A DNA stretch of 64,000 nt from Paracentrotus lividus (lineage: Eukaryota > Echinodermata > Echinoidea > Camarodonta > Echinidae): positions 15,880,306 through 15,944,305 of the forward strand of contig CALNVZ010000174.1 in the NCBI GenBank assembly GCA_940671915.1. Reading direction: 5' to 3'. Under the pieces are notes generated by a model. That model was not told the origin of the DNA and did no database searches. It saw only the letters and a program-made list of their open reading frames with translations. The translations under genes and the position numbers were made by a program. Below, in pieces: positions 1-12,751 of the stretch (positions are counted from its first letter, which is position 1; each line of letters begins with the position of its first letter).

Positions 1-1874
1 AATATTTCAATATGTTAAAGGGCCTCAGGTGGAACTGTAGACTAATATGAGTCAGAATTATAAACATGACTAGCATCATAAACAATTCTATTATTTTAAA
101 TGTTGAATCATCTACTGTTAGTAATTTGTTTATCTGAACAGATTGCCACAGGCTCTGTATCTGAATCATACCCATTTATTTTCAACTTCTTTGGCATGAA
201 ATAGAGAATAAAGAAATATAGAGCTATGTTTAAAATAGAAAAAGTGGGTATCCTATATGTTCACATCTTATGCTGAAGTACAATAGTATGTTGAGCAGTA
301 TATGTGCACATAGAACAATGTGAGAATAGCAATGAAAAACTCCAATAGATGTTAATTGAAAAAAAAAGATAATCATTTAAAACTAATTAAATTAGTTTAC
401 TGTATAAGTGGTTATTTTTGTGGTAGTTTTATTTTTGCGAGTCTGTCCTTGCGAAAGTTTCCACTTTGATATAAGGATTTTTATAGTAGTACATGTAATA
501 GAAACATTTAAAAAATTGCAAAATAATCCATTCGCAAATTTCCACAACTCGTCCAAAATTTGTGAAATATCTGTGCGTGAAAAATTATAGAGTGGCTGAT
601 TTTATTTAATTATAATCTTCTCCATCTAGTTTAAATTGTGCCATGCCAGATTTTTTTTCTTCCGTTTTTTTTTATTAACAAATACAAACTAAACTAAAGA
701 TTACCTTTTACACAGTTGAAATAAAGTAATATCGTTCCTGCCTGAACTACTCTATCCTCGGGACACCAATAAAAGATTGTATATTAATTGCATTCTTACA
801 TTCATGTATTCATGTGCATGTGCCAGGGAATGCGTTTCATGAATGTAAATCATCCATACCGGATGTATATTACATTCAGAATCTTACATTTGTGGCACGC
901 ATCTGCAAAGCCAGCAGATTGGATTCACATATTGCATACTGCATGGAATTTTTAAAATTAAAACCACACAAATGAGTTGATCATGTGCCCAGCAGAGTGG
1001 CATGAAAATGGAAGTTTGATCCATTGCAATTGTCATAAGTTTCATTTTGTAATTTTGTATTTTTTAACTATTGTATCTTGAAGTTACCATATAACAAGAG
1101 ATCGTTCCTCCATCATTTTATCACAAAATAATAGAATTTTAAAAAATTTCCCACAAACCACTGTGAATCTTGAATAGAATTAAATTATAATTGAAGGCAA
1201 TTTAATATTGCTGTAGGCATTTAAAACAATGGTTGAATGTGGGTCATTTTCACAATGATCTTTCCACTTTCAATTAGAAGACAAACATTTGTTTTCGTAA
1301 ATAATAAAAACATACATACTATAGAGTTGTACTCTTGCTTTTCTCTGTGTTCTTTAATGCTTTGAGCTTTCATAGTACAAGTAGTGCAAAGAAATGTACA
1401 TAACTCCTTAAAAGCTGTATCTCACCTAAAAGCTATTTCAAAGAAGAAGTTGATAAAGCTAGTGAAATCTGAGAAAATCTTTCCCTTTATCTGTGTCAAT
1501 CTATCTTCAACCTATTTAAATCTTAATGGCTATCTATCCATCTTCTAAAGCAAGCTTGTTTCCCCAATCCATATTTTATTTTATTCCTGGGCCCATGGCG
1601 CATCTGTTCGCTGGCAGAGCTATTCAAATGGAATCCTAGATCTATTTCTGTCATCTTATGACATTCTTTCTGTGATACTAGAGAAGAAGAGCAACCAATC
1701 GCTCCTGTGTTGTGTGTTAAATATGAAGATTGTTGGTTGTTGTCTTTGGGTTCTTTTGAGGTATGTTTTTTTATGGGTGGTTAAAAATAATGTTTGTTGC
1801 ATAGAAGGAGATTGGGTGTAATGTTTACATATAAATTGGCAGGTTTAAATCTTTATCATGCTGGGTGCCCCCCA

Positions 1875-2105
1875 CATCATTATTATTGCCATTATCATTA
1901 TCATTATCACTATCATCATTAACATCACCGCCGTCATCTTTGACATGGCCATCGGTATCATATTCATTACCATTATCATCATTGCGATCATCCTTGTCAT
2001 CTTTACCAATACCATCAAGAGCATCATCACAGTCACTATCATCACCTTTACTATCATCACTTGCATCAATATCATCATCATCATCATCATCACCACAATC
2101 CTCAT
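1875..2105. repeat. CAT/ATC microsatellite
   Basis: Imperfect trinucleotide run of ATC/CAT units. Open frames across it encode only poly-Ile, poly-Met or poly-Asp, so they are by-products of the repeat and not genes. It merges on the right into the minisatellite whose units carry shorter runs of the same triplet. Confidence 0.9.
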
Positions 2106-2162
2106 TGTCAATAGCATTGCCTCTGACTCTGTAGTGATGCACTCCTCATACAAATGCTCTGA

Positions 2163-4505
2163 TTAAGCTGTAAACAAAAATGTCATCATCACTACCATCA
2201 TCATCTTTACTTTTATCATCATCATCATCATCATCATCATCGTCGTCATCATCAGTTTGTCTAGAACATTGCTTCCGACAGTGTGAAAGTGACGTCCTAG
2301 AAACTTCTCAACCCAATGCCCTGATAACCTGTAAACAAAAATAACCGCAGTTGTCATCTTTACTTTCATCATCATCAATATCATCATCATCATCATCATT
2401 CTCATCATTGTCAACAATATTATTATATAATTTATAAGGCCGTGTGTTATAAGGTCGCCGCCTTTTGCGTTACATGCCAATTTGACTACAGACAGATCAT
2501 TTTTCCCTTCAAAGACCTGTATCTCGAAAAGTATGCACCCTACTATATCAAAACTATACATTTTCTGATAGGAAATTCATTGAGGAATCTAAATCTGCAT
2601 TGAAAAATTATACCAGGTGCAAGATAAAAAAGTTATTCTGAAAAATTTCAGGAAATTTTGATTTTTTTTTTTTTTATTTTTTTATTTTCATTTTTTATCA
2701 TCAAGTCATCTATTATGAGCCAAACAGTAATGATATTATTATATTATGATAGAGAATATTCAGACCTTTCAAATGAGGTATAATTCATTATGGTTTACAA
2801 TTTTAAATTGAAAAATATAAAAATCTGAAATTTAGCCTTGAAAATATAGACTTTTTCAAATTCATGAGGGGGTTGAGTCCTGCCAAGTGCTGTTGCACCA
2901 TCAAACATATTGTTTAAGTGATATGATGGTATAAAGCAGTTTATAAGCTTCAATTTGGTGCAAAATTTACAAAAATAGGCTAAAATTTGGCAGAGATATT
3001 GCAGTTTCCCCAACGGTACTGCAATATCTCTCATTCCTAATTACTTTGTACAGGAGGCATTGCATTTTTAGGTCAAATAATGATTGTTGGGACTTCCTGG
3101 GTACTATTGTGACATCAAACCTACTGTTCAGTGATTTTATGGTATAAAGCAGTTTATAAGCTTCAGTTTGGTACCAAATTTACAGTCATAAGCCAAAATT
3201 TGGCAGAGAAATTCAAGTTTTCCCCAAATCAACCACAAAATGTAAAATTTCCCATTGACTTTGTACAGGCAGCGCCGCTTCCGGCACCACCCCTACTGTC
3301 CTCAACTTAAACCATTGTAACTCCACCAGAACGTGACCCTAGAACAATGAAACTTCACAGGGAGTTAGCACAGTAATATAGCTTTAAAATGAGATCAAAT
3401 TTGTTACATAAACTTTCTTACTTTGGAAAATATGAACAAATTAATGCTGAAAAAAAGCAAAAAGCGTAACAGCACCACCCTTTTTGGGTGGCGAGTTCAT
3501 AACACATGACCATAATATATTATTATATTCTGACAATTTGAAGGTGACATCCTAGGAACACAATTCACTCTTCAACCTAATTCTGTGATACCCTGTAAAC
3601 AATAATGTCATCATCACTACCATCACCATCATTACTTTCGTCATTATCATTACTTTCATCATTTTGTCAAGAACATCACTTCTGACACTGCAATGGTGAC
3701 ATCCTACGAACAGGCTGCATTCATCAACCTGATGTTCTGATAGCTTGTAAACAAAAATTTCATCACCACTGCAGTCATCATCTTTACTTTCATCATCATC
3801 ATCATCATCATCATCTCCATTCTCATAATTGTCAACAACATCGCTTCTGACAATTGAAGGTGATGGCCTGCTAACACTACATGTTGCACTCCTCAACCAG
3901 ATGTCCTGATAACCTGTAAACAAAAAGGTCATCACCACTGCATTTTTCTTCTTTGCTTTCATCATCATCAACATCCTCCTCATTGTCAACAACGTTGCTT
4001 ATGCCACTGCATCAGTGACGTCCTGCGAACATGCTGCACTCTTCAACCTGATGCCCTGATAACCTGTAAACAAAAAGGTTATCACCACTGCAGTCATCAT
4101 TTTCACTTTCATCATCATCATCATCATCGTCATCATCATTTTGTCAAGAACATTGCTGCTGAAACACCCTGTGTACAGTGATGTCCTAGAACTTCTCAAC
4201 CCGATGCCCTGATGACCTGTAAACAAAAATAACTGCAGTTGTGATGTTTACTTTCATCATCATCACCATCCTCATCATTGTCAACAACATCGCTTTTGCC
4301 ACTGCGGCATTGACGTCCTACGAACACAGTCCACTTCCCAACCAGATTCCCTTATAACTTGAAAACAAAAATATCATCTTCACTTTCATCGTGAACATCA
4401 TCACCATCCTCATCATTGTCAACAACATCCCTTCCGACACTCTGACAGTGACGTGCTATGAACAGTGCACTCCTCAACCCATGCCCTGATAACCTGTAAA
4501 CAAAC
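2163..4505. repeat. Minisatellite of roughly 130-180 bp units with CAT cores
   Basis: Each unit contains a block reading approximately CTGATAACCTGTAAACAAAAA, then a CATCAT run, then a TTGTCAACAACATCGCTT-like block and a GTGACGTCCTA-like block. Copies begin near 2170, 2325, 3590, 3745, 3907, 4060, 4215, 4360 and 4490. The array is interrupted between about 2437 and 3511 by a TIR element. Open frames in the array are repeat artefacts. Confidence 0.85.
2437..3511. mobile_element. Non-autonomous TIR element inserted in the minisatellite
   Basis: The left end (GGCCGTGTGTTATAAGGTCG) and the reverse complement of the right end (GGTCATGTGTTATGAACTCG) are clearly related, giving imperfect terminal inverted repeats. 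AT-rich TATTATTATA-like sequence lies on both sides and may be a target-site duplication, but the AT context makes its length uncertain. The interior carries a duplicated block of about 190 bp: the stretch GGTATAAAGCAGTTTATAAG followed by TTTGGCAGAGA occurs near 2928-2995 and again near 3140-3205. No transposase frame is present. The superfamily cannot be assigned from the termini. Confidence 0.65.
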
Positions 4506-5099
4506 CCATAATGTATTCCCCAGCACTTCTCTACTTGATTGGTAACACCAGCCTATTTGAACACCCTATTTGACCTCCTCACCTGTCCTCATCATCTAGG
4601 TCTACCTTATTTTTTTAAAAAGTAGGCCTGTTAACACCAGCCTGAGTTTTCAAATTAGCTGGCTATATCTGGTCCGGAACATTAGCCCAATCAGAACTAG
4701 TTCAAGATTATTTGTAACGTGGATGTAACAAACAGGCTACTTAGTTTCAAGCCCTAGACAACTGAACATTTTGAGGGGAAATAGAGCGCTATTTTTTTTT
4801 TGGGGGGGGGAGGGGAATAGATCACTAATTTGTGATTTAGTGTGCTATTTCGCAGGTGAGGATGCGTTTTTGGTTTGTTTTGTGAGGTCTTGTTCATTGT
4901 TCAAAACTTTGCGTCCAAAGTGTGTGAAGTGCACATGCCTAGAAGTCCAGGTTGATTCCACATTTGAGTGCGAAATTGCATCACTAGGGCTCATGTGGAT
5001 GGGGTTTCTTGAATCTCAATCTTTTTCTTGAGGATGAGTGATATGGGTAGAGTCTTGAGATCAAGCAAATTCGGGCTGATAATGTAGAAGCAGCTCTAT

Positions 5100-6480
5100 T
5101 GAAGGGAGATGACACCCCCATGCATTAATTTCAGTACCATCTCTTGTTAGAAGCGTTCTTGCTTTACCTACAATTCCAGAAAGCTATCCTCTGATGGGAT
5201 ATTGTGGAACCTATATCCATTGCAACATTTTTAATGGTGTAAACAAGTTTCAACCTACGCTTCAGAAGACTTCCAATCCCTTTATTTACCCAGACAGAAC
5301 TAGATTAAATCTTTAAAAAGAAAATCACCGGGCAAGTAAATTTCATAACATACAGTTTTAAAAGATTGATTCTTTTCATATTTAGCATGTTAGTTTTTCT
5401 AGATATTTTCCAGGAATTTTATGAAGTAAACAAATTGTATTTAATTCTTTAGAAATCGATTGCATTTAGGAAAAATACAACTTTCAAAACATCCAGCATG
5501 AGAATTCTGAAAGTCCTCACATTTCAAAATGTTCTATTTCATTGAAGAAGCATTCTCATTTTACCTTTATATCACTCAGGAACTATCTCCTACTGCAATA
5601 TCTTTATCAAGTAAACAAGTTCAATCCACTCCAATGAAACTTCAAGTTCTTTTTTTTTTCTTCAAAATATGGATTGCATAAAATAAAGACGTCCTTCAAA
5701 ACAATATCGTAATGCACACAGGTTTTCAAAGTTCATTTTCTTTTTTTTTCTTTCTTTTTTTGTTGTTATAGATACGGTAGGTTAAAGCTGCGGTATTTTG
5801 ATAAATCTAAAAATACAAATTTTAAAGTTTTAATTCATTTTAAGATAAAATGAAGGATTATATAATAACATTATCTCACTTGATAAACAAGATAAAATTG
5901 TCTGAAATAAAATGTTCTAAAGAGCTAGATTTTCATGAAATTAATTTTAGTAAGTGTCACTTTGTATTTTTTTTAGAGTTTGAGTGTTTTATTAGAGACC
6001 AATATAATTTATTTCACCGAATCTTACCAAAATTGGACAAAATTAATCTCGATTTTATTTTGCAGCATGAAGTTCAAACTATCTTTGTGTGTACATTTTC
6101 TTTATGAGTTCAACCCACTCTATCAAACTTTTAATCCCTTAATTTACTCCATCAGTAATGGATTACATTTTAAGAAATAGATGGAAAAAATATCCAGCAA
6201 AACACTTTTATTAAAAAAATATATATATACACAAGTGTTTAAAAGTTCATGATCTCTTTTTTTTTTTCATTTCAGAATCTATTCCTATTTTACCTTTCAC
6301 CCAGACTTCTTTTAGAATAGTATTTTAACTTTTTTTCAGGGTGATGTTTTCATGAAATAAACAAGTTTAAGATATTGTAACAAAATTTTGATTTGTTAAT
6401 ACTCTGTCAGAAGTGGCTTATATTTGCCAATACTAATTTCTCAGCAAGAAAATCTCTTGGAGTAAACAAGTTACCATCTA
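5100..6480. repeat. Highly diverged repeat zone
   Basis: Loose recurrence of a pattern with TTTACCT, then ATATC, then TAAACAAGTT(C/T)AA, then TTCAA and a CTTT-rich tail. TAAACAAGTT-like cores are near 5239, 5612, 6358 and 6463. Spacing is irregular and similarity low, so this is an old tandem duplication at best. Coding frames in it show no recognisable domain. Confidence 0.3.
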
Positions 6481-7217
6481 TTTTAATACCATAAGTACTG
6501 TCACTTTTAATACCTGTATCATCTTTTTGATATTTAGTATGATTAAAATTTCAAGTTCGATGTTTACTTTAAAAAAAAATCACTTTATGAAAGCCATAAA
6601 ATGATTTGAAACCGTTCTGTTGTATGTTTACATTCTCACCTTATCTCCCTCACACATAAAACAAATTTCTTCACCATCTCGCATTTAAAAAAATTGGAAC
6701 AGAAATTGAAATGATCAAGTTTGTATTCTAATACTTTTCATAGGAGACAAGGAGAGACTGTATCCCTTGTTAAAACATTCTTGCCGATCAAACCTACACA
6801 CTGTAAATGATGTGACTCAGAAATCTATAACTATGATTAATAATGACTTTGTTATTGAATGAAGGTGATTTCAAGACTACCCCCCCCCCAAAAAAAATGA
6901 AGTTGCAGGCTTGTATGTTTGTATAATTAGTTATTGATGATTTGACATCATAGTGACGTCATCTGTCTAACCAAGCATTTTAGGTTGTTGTTAAAACTAA
7001 TTCATGTTGAATACAGGGGCTGTGTTTATTCGCTATATAGAGCTTTTTTCATGATGAACAATGACCCATTTTTGCCTGTAATTGTTGGAATGTTGATGAA
7101 AAGTTTGCTTCTTTCTTTCTACCTCTCACTCTGAATTTTATGAGAAAAAAGAAAGAGACTTGTTTTTAGTTGATAAATAGTGCCCTATTTCTAAATATTC
7201 TGATGTCAATAATAAGT

Positions 7218-7476
7218 TATTTTCTTTTTCTCTCTTGCTCTTCCATCTCCTATTTATCTCTTCTTATTCTCTCTCTCTCATTCTTGATCTCTTTCTACCT
7301 CTCACTCTTCATGTCCCCATCTCTCACATTCCCTCCTCCCATCTCCTTCGTTTCTATCACGTTTTTTCTGTCTCCCTCTCCTTCTCTCCCCTTCTTTCTT
7401 TCCATATCTTTCTTTCTATCTCTCTACTACATTTTTTTTCATTTTCCCTTTCTTGTTTCATATTCTTCCCTTTGTG
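7218..7476 (+). repeat. Long pyrimidine tract before the Dispatched splice acceptor
   Basis: About 260 bases of nearly pure C/T on the sense strand (CTCTCT, CTTTCTTT, TCCCTC blocks) running directly into the TTTGTGCAG acceptor at 7479. Frames here translate as Ser/Leu/Phe/Pro low complexity and are not a gene. Besides being simple sequence, it is an oversized polypyrimidine tract for the downstream exon. Confidence 0.8.
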
Positions 7477-7479
7477 CAG

Positions 7480-7603
7480 GTATGCCATGCTGCTCAATCG
7501 CTACTCCATTATTGTCATCCTCCTCATCGTTGCCGTGGTGACGGCATGTGCTGTAGTGGCCGCGCTCTTCTTTGAGACGCCCGACTTCTCGGACCCTATT
7601 GCT
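7480..7603 (+). CDS. Dispatched, exon encoding first transmembrane segment (partial gene)
   Basis: Exon of a Dispatched-type protein, the RND-family membrane transporter that releases cholesterol-modified Hedgehog from producing cells. The acceptor CAG ends at 7479 and the donor GTAAGT starts at 7604. The first base completes an Arg codon, and 41 full codons follow (RYAMLLNRYSIIVILLIVAV and onward). The segment is a single hydrophobic helix, then FFETPDFSDPIA, which matches the family pattern of TM1 followed by a PDFS-P motif. The last codon is complete, so it joins in phase 0 to the exon at 36356, recreating the conserved GFEPRGT motif across the junction. An earlier exon with the cytoplasmic N-terminus is required but not seen. 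The family call is firm; a choice among paralogues (DISP1/2/3-like) is less so, but it looks closest to DISP1. Confidence 0.88.
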
Positions 7604-8749
7604 GTAAGTAACTAACTGGTTTGCCAGATGTGATATGAGGGCTAGTGAGCAGGGGCGGGGTTGGGTTAAAATCTTTGAGGTAGAAAAGGGGCAGAGTGCA
7701 GTATATTATGATGTGACTAAATTTTTAGATAACCTTTATCATCGACCTTTTTGCAGTAAGCGAAAATTTCCTGTCAGATGTTATAACATTTTTGATATAA
7801 AATCCACATCGTGATGGGGGTTGGGGGAGAGTAGTCTAGAAGTACAGACAATAATTTGCATTGCATTTTAAACAGATGACGCCTAAGTCGGCATTGAAGT
7901 CTGTACATAAATGAGAGCAGCTCCATTGCAAACTACATCTCATTGTATTTTGTCTAAAGTCCATGTTGATGAGTTTAGACCCTGTGATACAACCAAAATG
8001 GATTTTATAGCTCCAAACCCGGACGATAGGGGAATGGGAGTAAATCAAAAGTGCAAGCATGATTTGAATAATTTCTATGATCCATCCCTATCAAGATGCC
8101 AAAGCACAGTCACTATCACGGGTGTCAATCAGAGTGCATGATGGGTAAAGGGAAAGTGCAGGGTAGCAGTTAGGTTAAAAAAAGTGCAATACCTGGAGTG
8201 AAAATGCAGAATTTGGGAAGGGGAGGGGGCAACAGTGCAGTCTTAACTTAAGTGTAACATTAGCTCAAGGGGACTATTTTGACATAGAATGGTCAAAAGT
8301 GACCCTACAGAGTTGCACAAGGTGCACAGGTGCACAAGGGAGAGAAAGAAGTGCAGGTTTGACATGACTTGAATTTCATTCCGAATGACCTTCATAAAAA
8401 ACACTGATGCCCGTAATTTCAAGTATATGATAAATGTAAGGAAGACAACCCAAGGGAAGCTGAAGACTCTCGTGGCACGAAAGGAGTTAATTTTTTATCT
8501 GGGACCCAAATGTAAGCCCTTTGCCACAATGGCTTTAGGTGTACTTAAACAAAGCTTTTTCCCGATTAGAAAATCTTTAACTTCTATGTATTGATGTGGT
8601 ACACATGCATTTGATTTCAACCAGAAGTTGGTTATTAACCTAAACCATTGTAAAGTATAGAGTAAATCAGGTGTTAAATGGTGCCTATTATTCTTACCAA
8701 AAACATGATGTCGAATGTGCAGATCGTGCCGCCAGGTGATCGGGGCAAA

Positions 8750-9080
8750 TAAAGAGTTAACAAGCTTATATTCTATGATGGTTAAGCTTTCTCAACATGC
8801 CGCTCTAGCTGTGTGTTTTAGCTCCCTCTATTTAGCCTCTTCTGCTTTATTAAACTTGAATTATGGACCTCATTAAGTTGATTATCTTAGCCTTTGAATT
8901 AATTTAGACCTTACATTGGCATTAAATCATGTTTGAAACATTAACCCCGTTAATTGTATCAATTATATTAGAGCCTCATTAGCCGAGTTTAATAGGTGTT
9001 TATGCTTTGTGAAGGCCAAAAGGCCATAATTTGCGTGAGCTTTTTATTTGTTGCTAAAGATGTCTATTAACAGATAGAAA
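8750..9080. promoter_or_regulatory. Candidate intronic regulatory stretch rich in homeodomain-type cores
   Basis: Non-repetitive stretch dense in TTAAT/ATTA cores, for example CCGTTAATTGTATCAATTAT near 8946-8965, with an AGGCCAAAAGGCC inverted pair near 9013. It lacks the poly-A and microsatellite texture of its surroundings. AT-rich DNA yields such cores by chance, so this is only a candidate. Confidence 0.2.
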
Positions 9081-9769
9081 GTTGTTATCTTGTTTACTCT
9101 TATATGGTGTGATACACTTCTGGCTCTCGTTATTATTAAGTCTTGAGTGACTTTGAGAAGTTTTTGTCAGAAACCTTGCAAGATATTGATAAGTATTTTC
9201 ACAGGAAATGTGAGGGATTGAAGAATTTTTGGCTGAATTTATGATCTAACATTGATAACTTCTACAAAGTGTGCTCATCTTTGTTTTTGCTTAATGATTA
9301 TTTGCAGGAGATATGTTGTGTGTTTTTTCCTTCCTATTATAGTGATCGAGAAATTCAAGAATGTCATCTCAATACACAATTAACTATTATAGATAATACC
9401 CAGTTTTTGTGATTTTCCACCACCACCAACACTGACAGAAATTTAAAAAAAAAAAAAAATCAAAATTTGCTGAAAGGGTTCAACTGTATCTGGGTTTTTA
9501 AATCTCCTGATAAGATGTTCTATTTCCAACCAACAAGGTGATCAATTGTCTTCTATTTGCCGACAGTCTTTCAATTTTGAAATTTGCCGACAGAAAACAC
9601 CCACACCCCTCCAGTGATGCTTGTGAAGTTACCTGTGAAGATGGAAATGTTTTTGACCTTCCCTTTGTGTGCTCTATCTTATTTTATCTCCAACAAAATG
9701 TGACACCATCATAACTTCCTTTTCCCCTTACATGTACCTCTCACAGGCATGAGAGGATCCATAAAGACT

Positions 9770-9965
9770 ATTGCATAATGGAATTTGTTTGTCAGTCGTG
9801 AGTGCGACACTGTTTATTAATACGGGCATGCCTGAAATGATTGCGATTAAAGAGCGGGCCTCTCGTTTGCTCGTCTAATTGGTGGTATTTTCTTAACATT
9901 TGAAGCTGATAAAGCAGAGGCCCAAACTTTGCCAATGTCTCTAACCAATTCCTCGTTATATTGAG
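9770..9965. promoter_or_regulatory. Candidate intronic regulatory stretch
   Basis: Compositionally balanced block containing TGTTTATTAATA, GATTAAAGAGCGGG and CGTCTAATTGG near 9810-9885. These resemble forkhead- and homeodomain-type cores. No coding potential and no repeat structure was seen. Cross-species conservation would be needed to support it. Confidence 0.2.
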
Positions 9966-10559
9966 GCAGTATCATCTCTTAGCACAGGTTTCCATACTTC
10001 ATACTTCATGAATGTAGTAAGACTCGATGCAAAATTCATGATCTGTAAGCTCAGCTTGATTGCAAGTTGGCAACTTTTGTTAAATTGAATAGCTTTTAAC
10101 TTGTAGATATGAGACCCATCTTGAAGCTTTTTATTACAATCATATTCAATAAGCTGTTAGGCATACTGTGCCATCTGTAGAATTATGTTATATATCTATA
10201 AAGGTCACCTGTATGCAGTGGTCACTTCTTTTTTCTTTTAGGTGGCTTTAATAGACGGGTTCAACTGTATTATGAAAACATCTATTTCAAAACCAATCAG
10301 AGTCATTCAGCTTAAGTCGCCAGTGTTCATTAGATCACGTCCATGTTGATGGAGCTGTCACGATCATTCCCTAGCAAAAAAAGTGACAGATTTTTACTGA
10401 CCTTCTATTAATATCCAACCTGACCAAATTGATCTCTGGCATACCGATCTAGAGCATCAAAATCACCCAAAGACAGAACCCCTCCATCTCACCCTACACT
10501 CTACTGCTACTCGCCTAGTTCGTGTAGCCCCTGGAGACACAACCTATTGGATTGAAAGT

Positions 10560-10960
10560 TGACTTAGAGAAAGATCAAACGAGATAGGAGTAGAAAGAGC
10601 GAGAGAAAGAGGAACATGAGGGAGTGAGAGTAATATATCTGTGCATGATATTGACCATAGGGAGACTTTGGGAAAGATAAAGCAGGATAGGTGGAGAAAG
10701 AGCAGGAGAAAGGGAACTTGAGAGAGGATGATGGTAATATATATGTGCATGATATTGACCAAAGGAAGAGTAATACAAATGAAAGAAAGAGAAACTTGAG
10801 AGAGTAAGAGTGATATTTCTGTGCATGATATTGACCAAAGGGAGAGTTACAGGAAACGTACAAATGAAAGGAAGAGCGAGAGAAAGAGAGACTCGGAGAG
10901 AAATGAGAGAAATATGTCTTCATATGATATTGTCCATAGCAAGAAACCCGCCGCTGGTAC
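10560..10960. repeat. Minisatellite, four units of about 75-105 bp
   Basis: A core reading GTGCATGATATTGACCA recurs at 10641, 10745 and 10821, with a diverged copy at 10921. Between cores lie purine-rich spacers (GAGAGAAAGAG). The minus-strand open frames across it show the same periodic peptide and are repeat artefacts. Confidence 0.85.
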
Positions 10961-11939
10961 CGAGTAAGTCGCCAATGCTTCGGATGAATTAAAGATACCA
11001 TGATGATCTCCCCCGGAAGATTTCTTTTTGAGACGTCAGAAGCCCTTATGCCCTGTGGTGGTGTGTTTCCGATGATGCTGGGCATTTGGTAGAGGTCAGT
11101 GTCTTAGGTGTCGTCCAGGTACGAATGGGATTCATTCAGTCTCATTTTGCATGCAGCTGAGAGGTGTTTAATGACTTGGGTCAATACTAAAATCACCTGT
11201 TTTTTATTTAACATCCGGTCTTGTGTCATCTGTCTTTATGAGCAATTTTCTGCTGCACTCTGTTTTTACAATCACTTAACTGTTCTATCTTTCACTTTGT
11301 CTGATTTTTAAGTTTTTACCTCTCTCTCTCTGTCTCTCTCTTTCTGTCCTTCTCTCCCTATCTCTCTTATCATGTCGTAATATCAATTTCTATCAATTTC
11401 TCTCTTCTCTTCTCACTATTTTGTCTCTTGCACTCTTGATATGTCTCTACGTAATTAATACTATAGCCTATTAGTATATGTTTTATCTGCTCTTTGTTTA
11501 CAGATGATTCTTTGATTAATTTTGTGTTTCATGATGATTCTTGTATCATACCTTTTTTGGCATGCCTTTTTTCTGGTCTAGTTACAATAACCATGTAAAA
11601 TGAGCGTGTAAATTTTTTTTTTACAGCGTACACTGCATTAAAAGAAAAATTTCTTCACATGCAACTCTTTTTAAAGGTACATGTATTAACCCATCAGAAT
11701 CTTATTTCTATTTTTTCTTATAGGTTTAATACAGGAAGCACCTGATCCCTGTTGTTAATGGGTTAAAAACATGTATAGAATATGTCTGGACCTCTGATGT
11801 TACAATTATTGTTGGGGTCAGTTTCACACAGGTAATGTGATTTCCAGTCTCTCTGTTTATTATTATTTTCTGTTTCTCGAGCTGCCCCTAAATTTTCTCC
11901 TTGATAGCGGATTTGAAATCCATAATCTCAAGTGGATCA

Positions 11940-12398
11940 GACAGATTATTGCAAGAAAATTAGCAACTGGACATTTGACCTGGGAGAGATGATTTGATGA
12001 GAAGGTCATTAAAGACTGGTCCAAGCTCGCATCTGGGATAATGAGGATGATGGAGATATAGTGAAAATAAATAAGGGAAATATATAGAATAATATAATAG
12101 GTCAAGTGTTAAAAACAGAGGAGAAATAGAGGAAAAGTGCAGGATTAAAACAAAATAAAGTAAAATGATTCAGAATATAGGAATTTTAGAAGAAACAATT
12201 TTTAAGATGAGAAATTAATTTTGAATGAATTACAGGAAAATGAAGAATGAGATACAAGCAAGGTACGAGCACTAAAGTGAATATCAACAAAAAATGTATA
12301 GAAGGAAAAGTTTTTAACTGGAAATCTGTTTGAGAAGAGATGATTTGATAAGATGGTCAGTAAACACAGGTCAAAGTTTGCATCTAGAATGATGATAA
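11940..12398. repeat. Diverged tandem duplication (two copies)
   Basis: About 11960-12060 and about 12310-12398 are related. Both contain GAGATGATTTGAT(G/A)AGA, then GGTCA and GCATCT, then a TAATGAGGA-like end. The second copy is interrupted at its TAA by the MITE at 12399-12751 and resumes afterwards. Confidence 0.65.
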
Positions 12399-12751
12399 GG
12401 CCCCAAAAAAAATTGTTTGGTTGTCCAATGAATGCCTTTTTTCAAAAATCGGGTCGGTCGGGTTTTTTTTTTTTTTTTTCCTCCCATTGAAAACAAAGAA
12501 AAACAAAGAAACGAATGACTTCCATTTTTGAGATCACTTTTACGTTTTATTGAGTTATGTAAAATGGGACTGCATGGAAAAATAACACATGTTATAATAC
12601 TGTTTTATGAAAAATATATACAAATAAATATGAGCTGTGTATTTTCGGCGTTTGGGTGAAAAAAAAAAAAAAAAAAAAAAGAGGTTGGTCGGGTCGGCCG
12701 TTTTCAGAGGGTCGGTCGGTCGAGGACAACAAACAATTTTTTTTTTTGGCC
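12399..12751. mobile_element. Harbinger-like MITE with TAA target duplication
   Basis: A 353-bp element whose ends are inverted: GGCCCCAAAAAAAATTGTTT on the left, and CAAACAATTTTTTTTTTGGCC on the right. It is flanked by TAA at 12396-12398 and 12752-12754. Trinucleotide TWA duplications are typical of the PIF/Harbinger superfamily. The interior has GTCGGTCGG-type G-rich blocks and a poly-T and a poly-A run, and no coding frame. The related sequence near 12030-12050 provides an unfilled version of the site. Confidence 0.72.

Larger units (their letters stand above)
1..7479 (+). other. Dispatched intron, partial (5' side open)
   Basis: AT-rich sequence upstream of the first visible Dispatched exon. 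That exon starts in mid-codon after a splice acceptor, so this stretch must contain intron sequence, and the preceding coding exon is either outside the window or unrecognised. I found no exon-like conserved reading frame here. Contents are a CAT microsatellite, a minisatellite split by a transposon, a degenerate repeat zone and a long pyrimidine tract, listed separately. In 1-1800 and 4520-5100 I see nothing beyond AT-rich single-copy-looking DNA. Confidence 0.6.

Noticed and set aside
1774..1782. TGGGTGGTT, one mismatch from the GLI consensus, upstream of a Hedgehog-pathway gene
   Set aside because: A single 8-of-9 match in 64 kb is expected by chance, and the nearby TGGGTGGTA at about 48929 is in simple sequence.
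1825..2561. Asp-, Met- and Ile-rich frames of about 100-130 codons
   Set aside because: All come from CAT/ATC triplet runs in the microsatellite and minisatellite.
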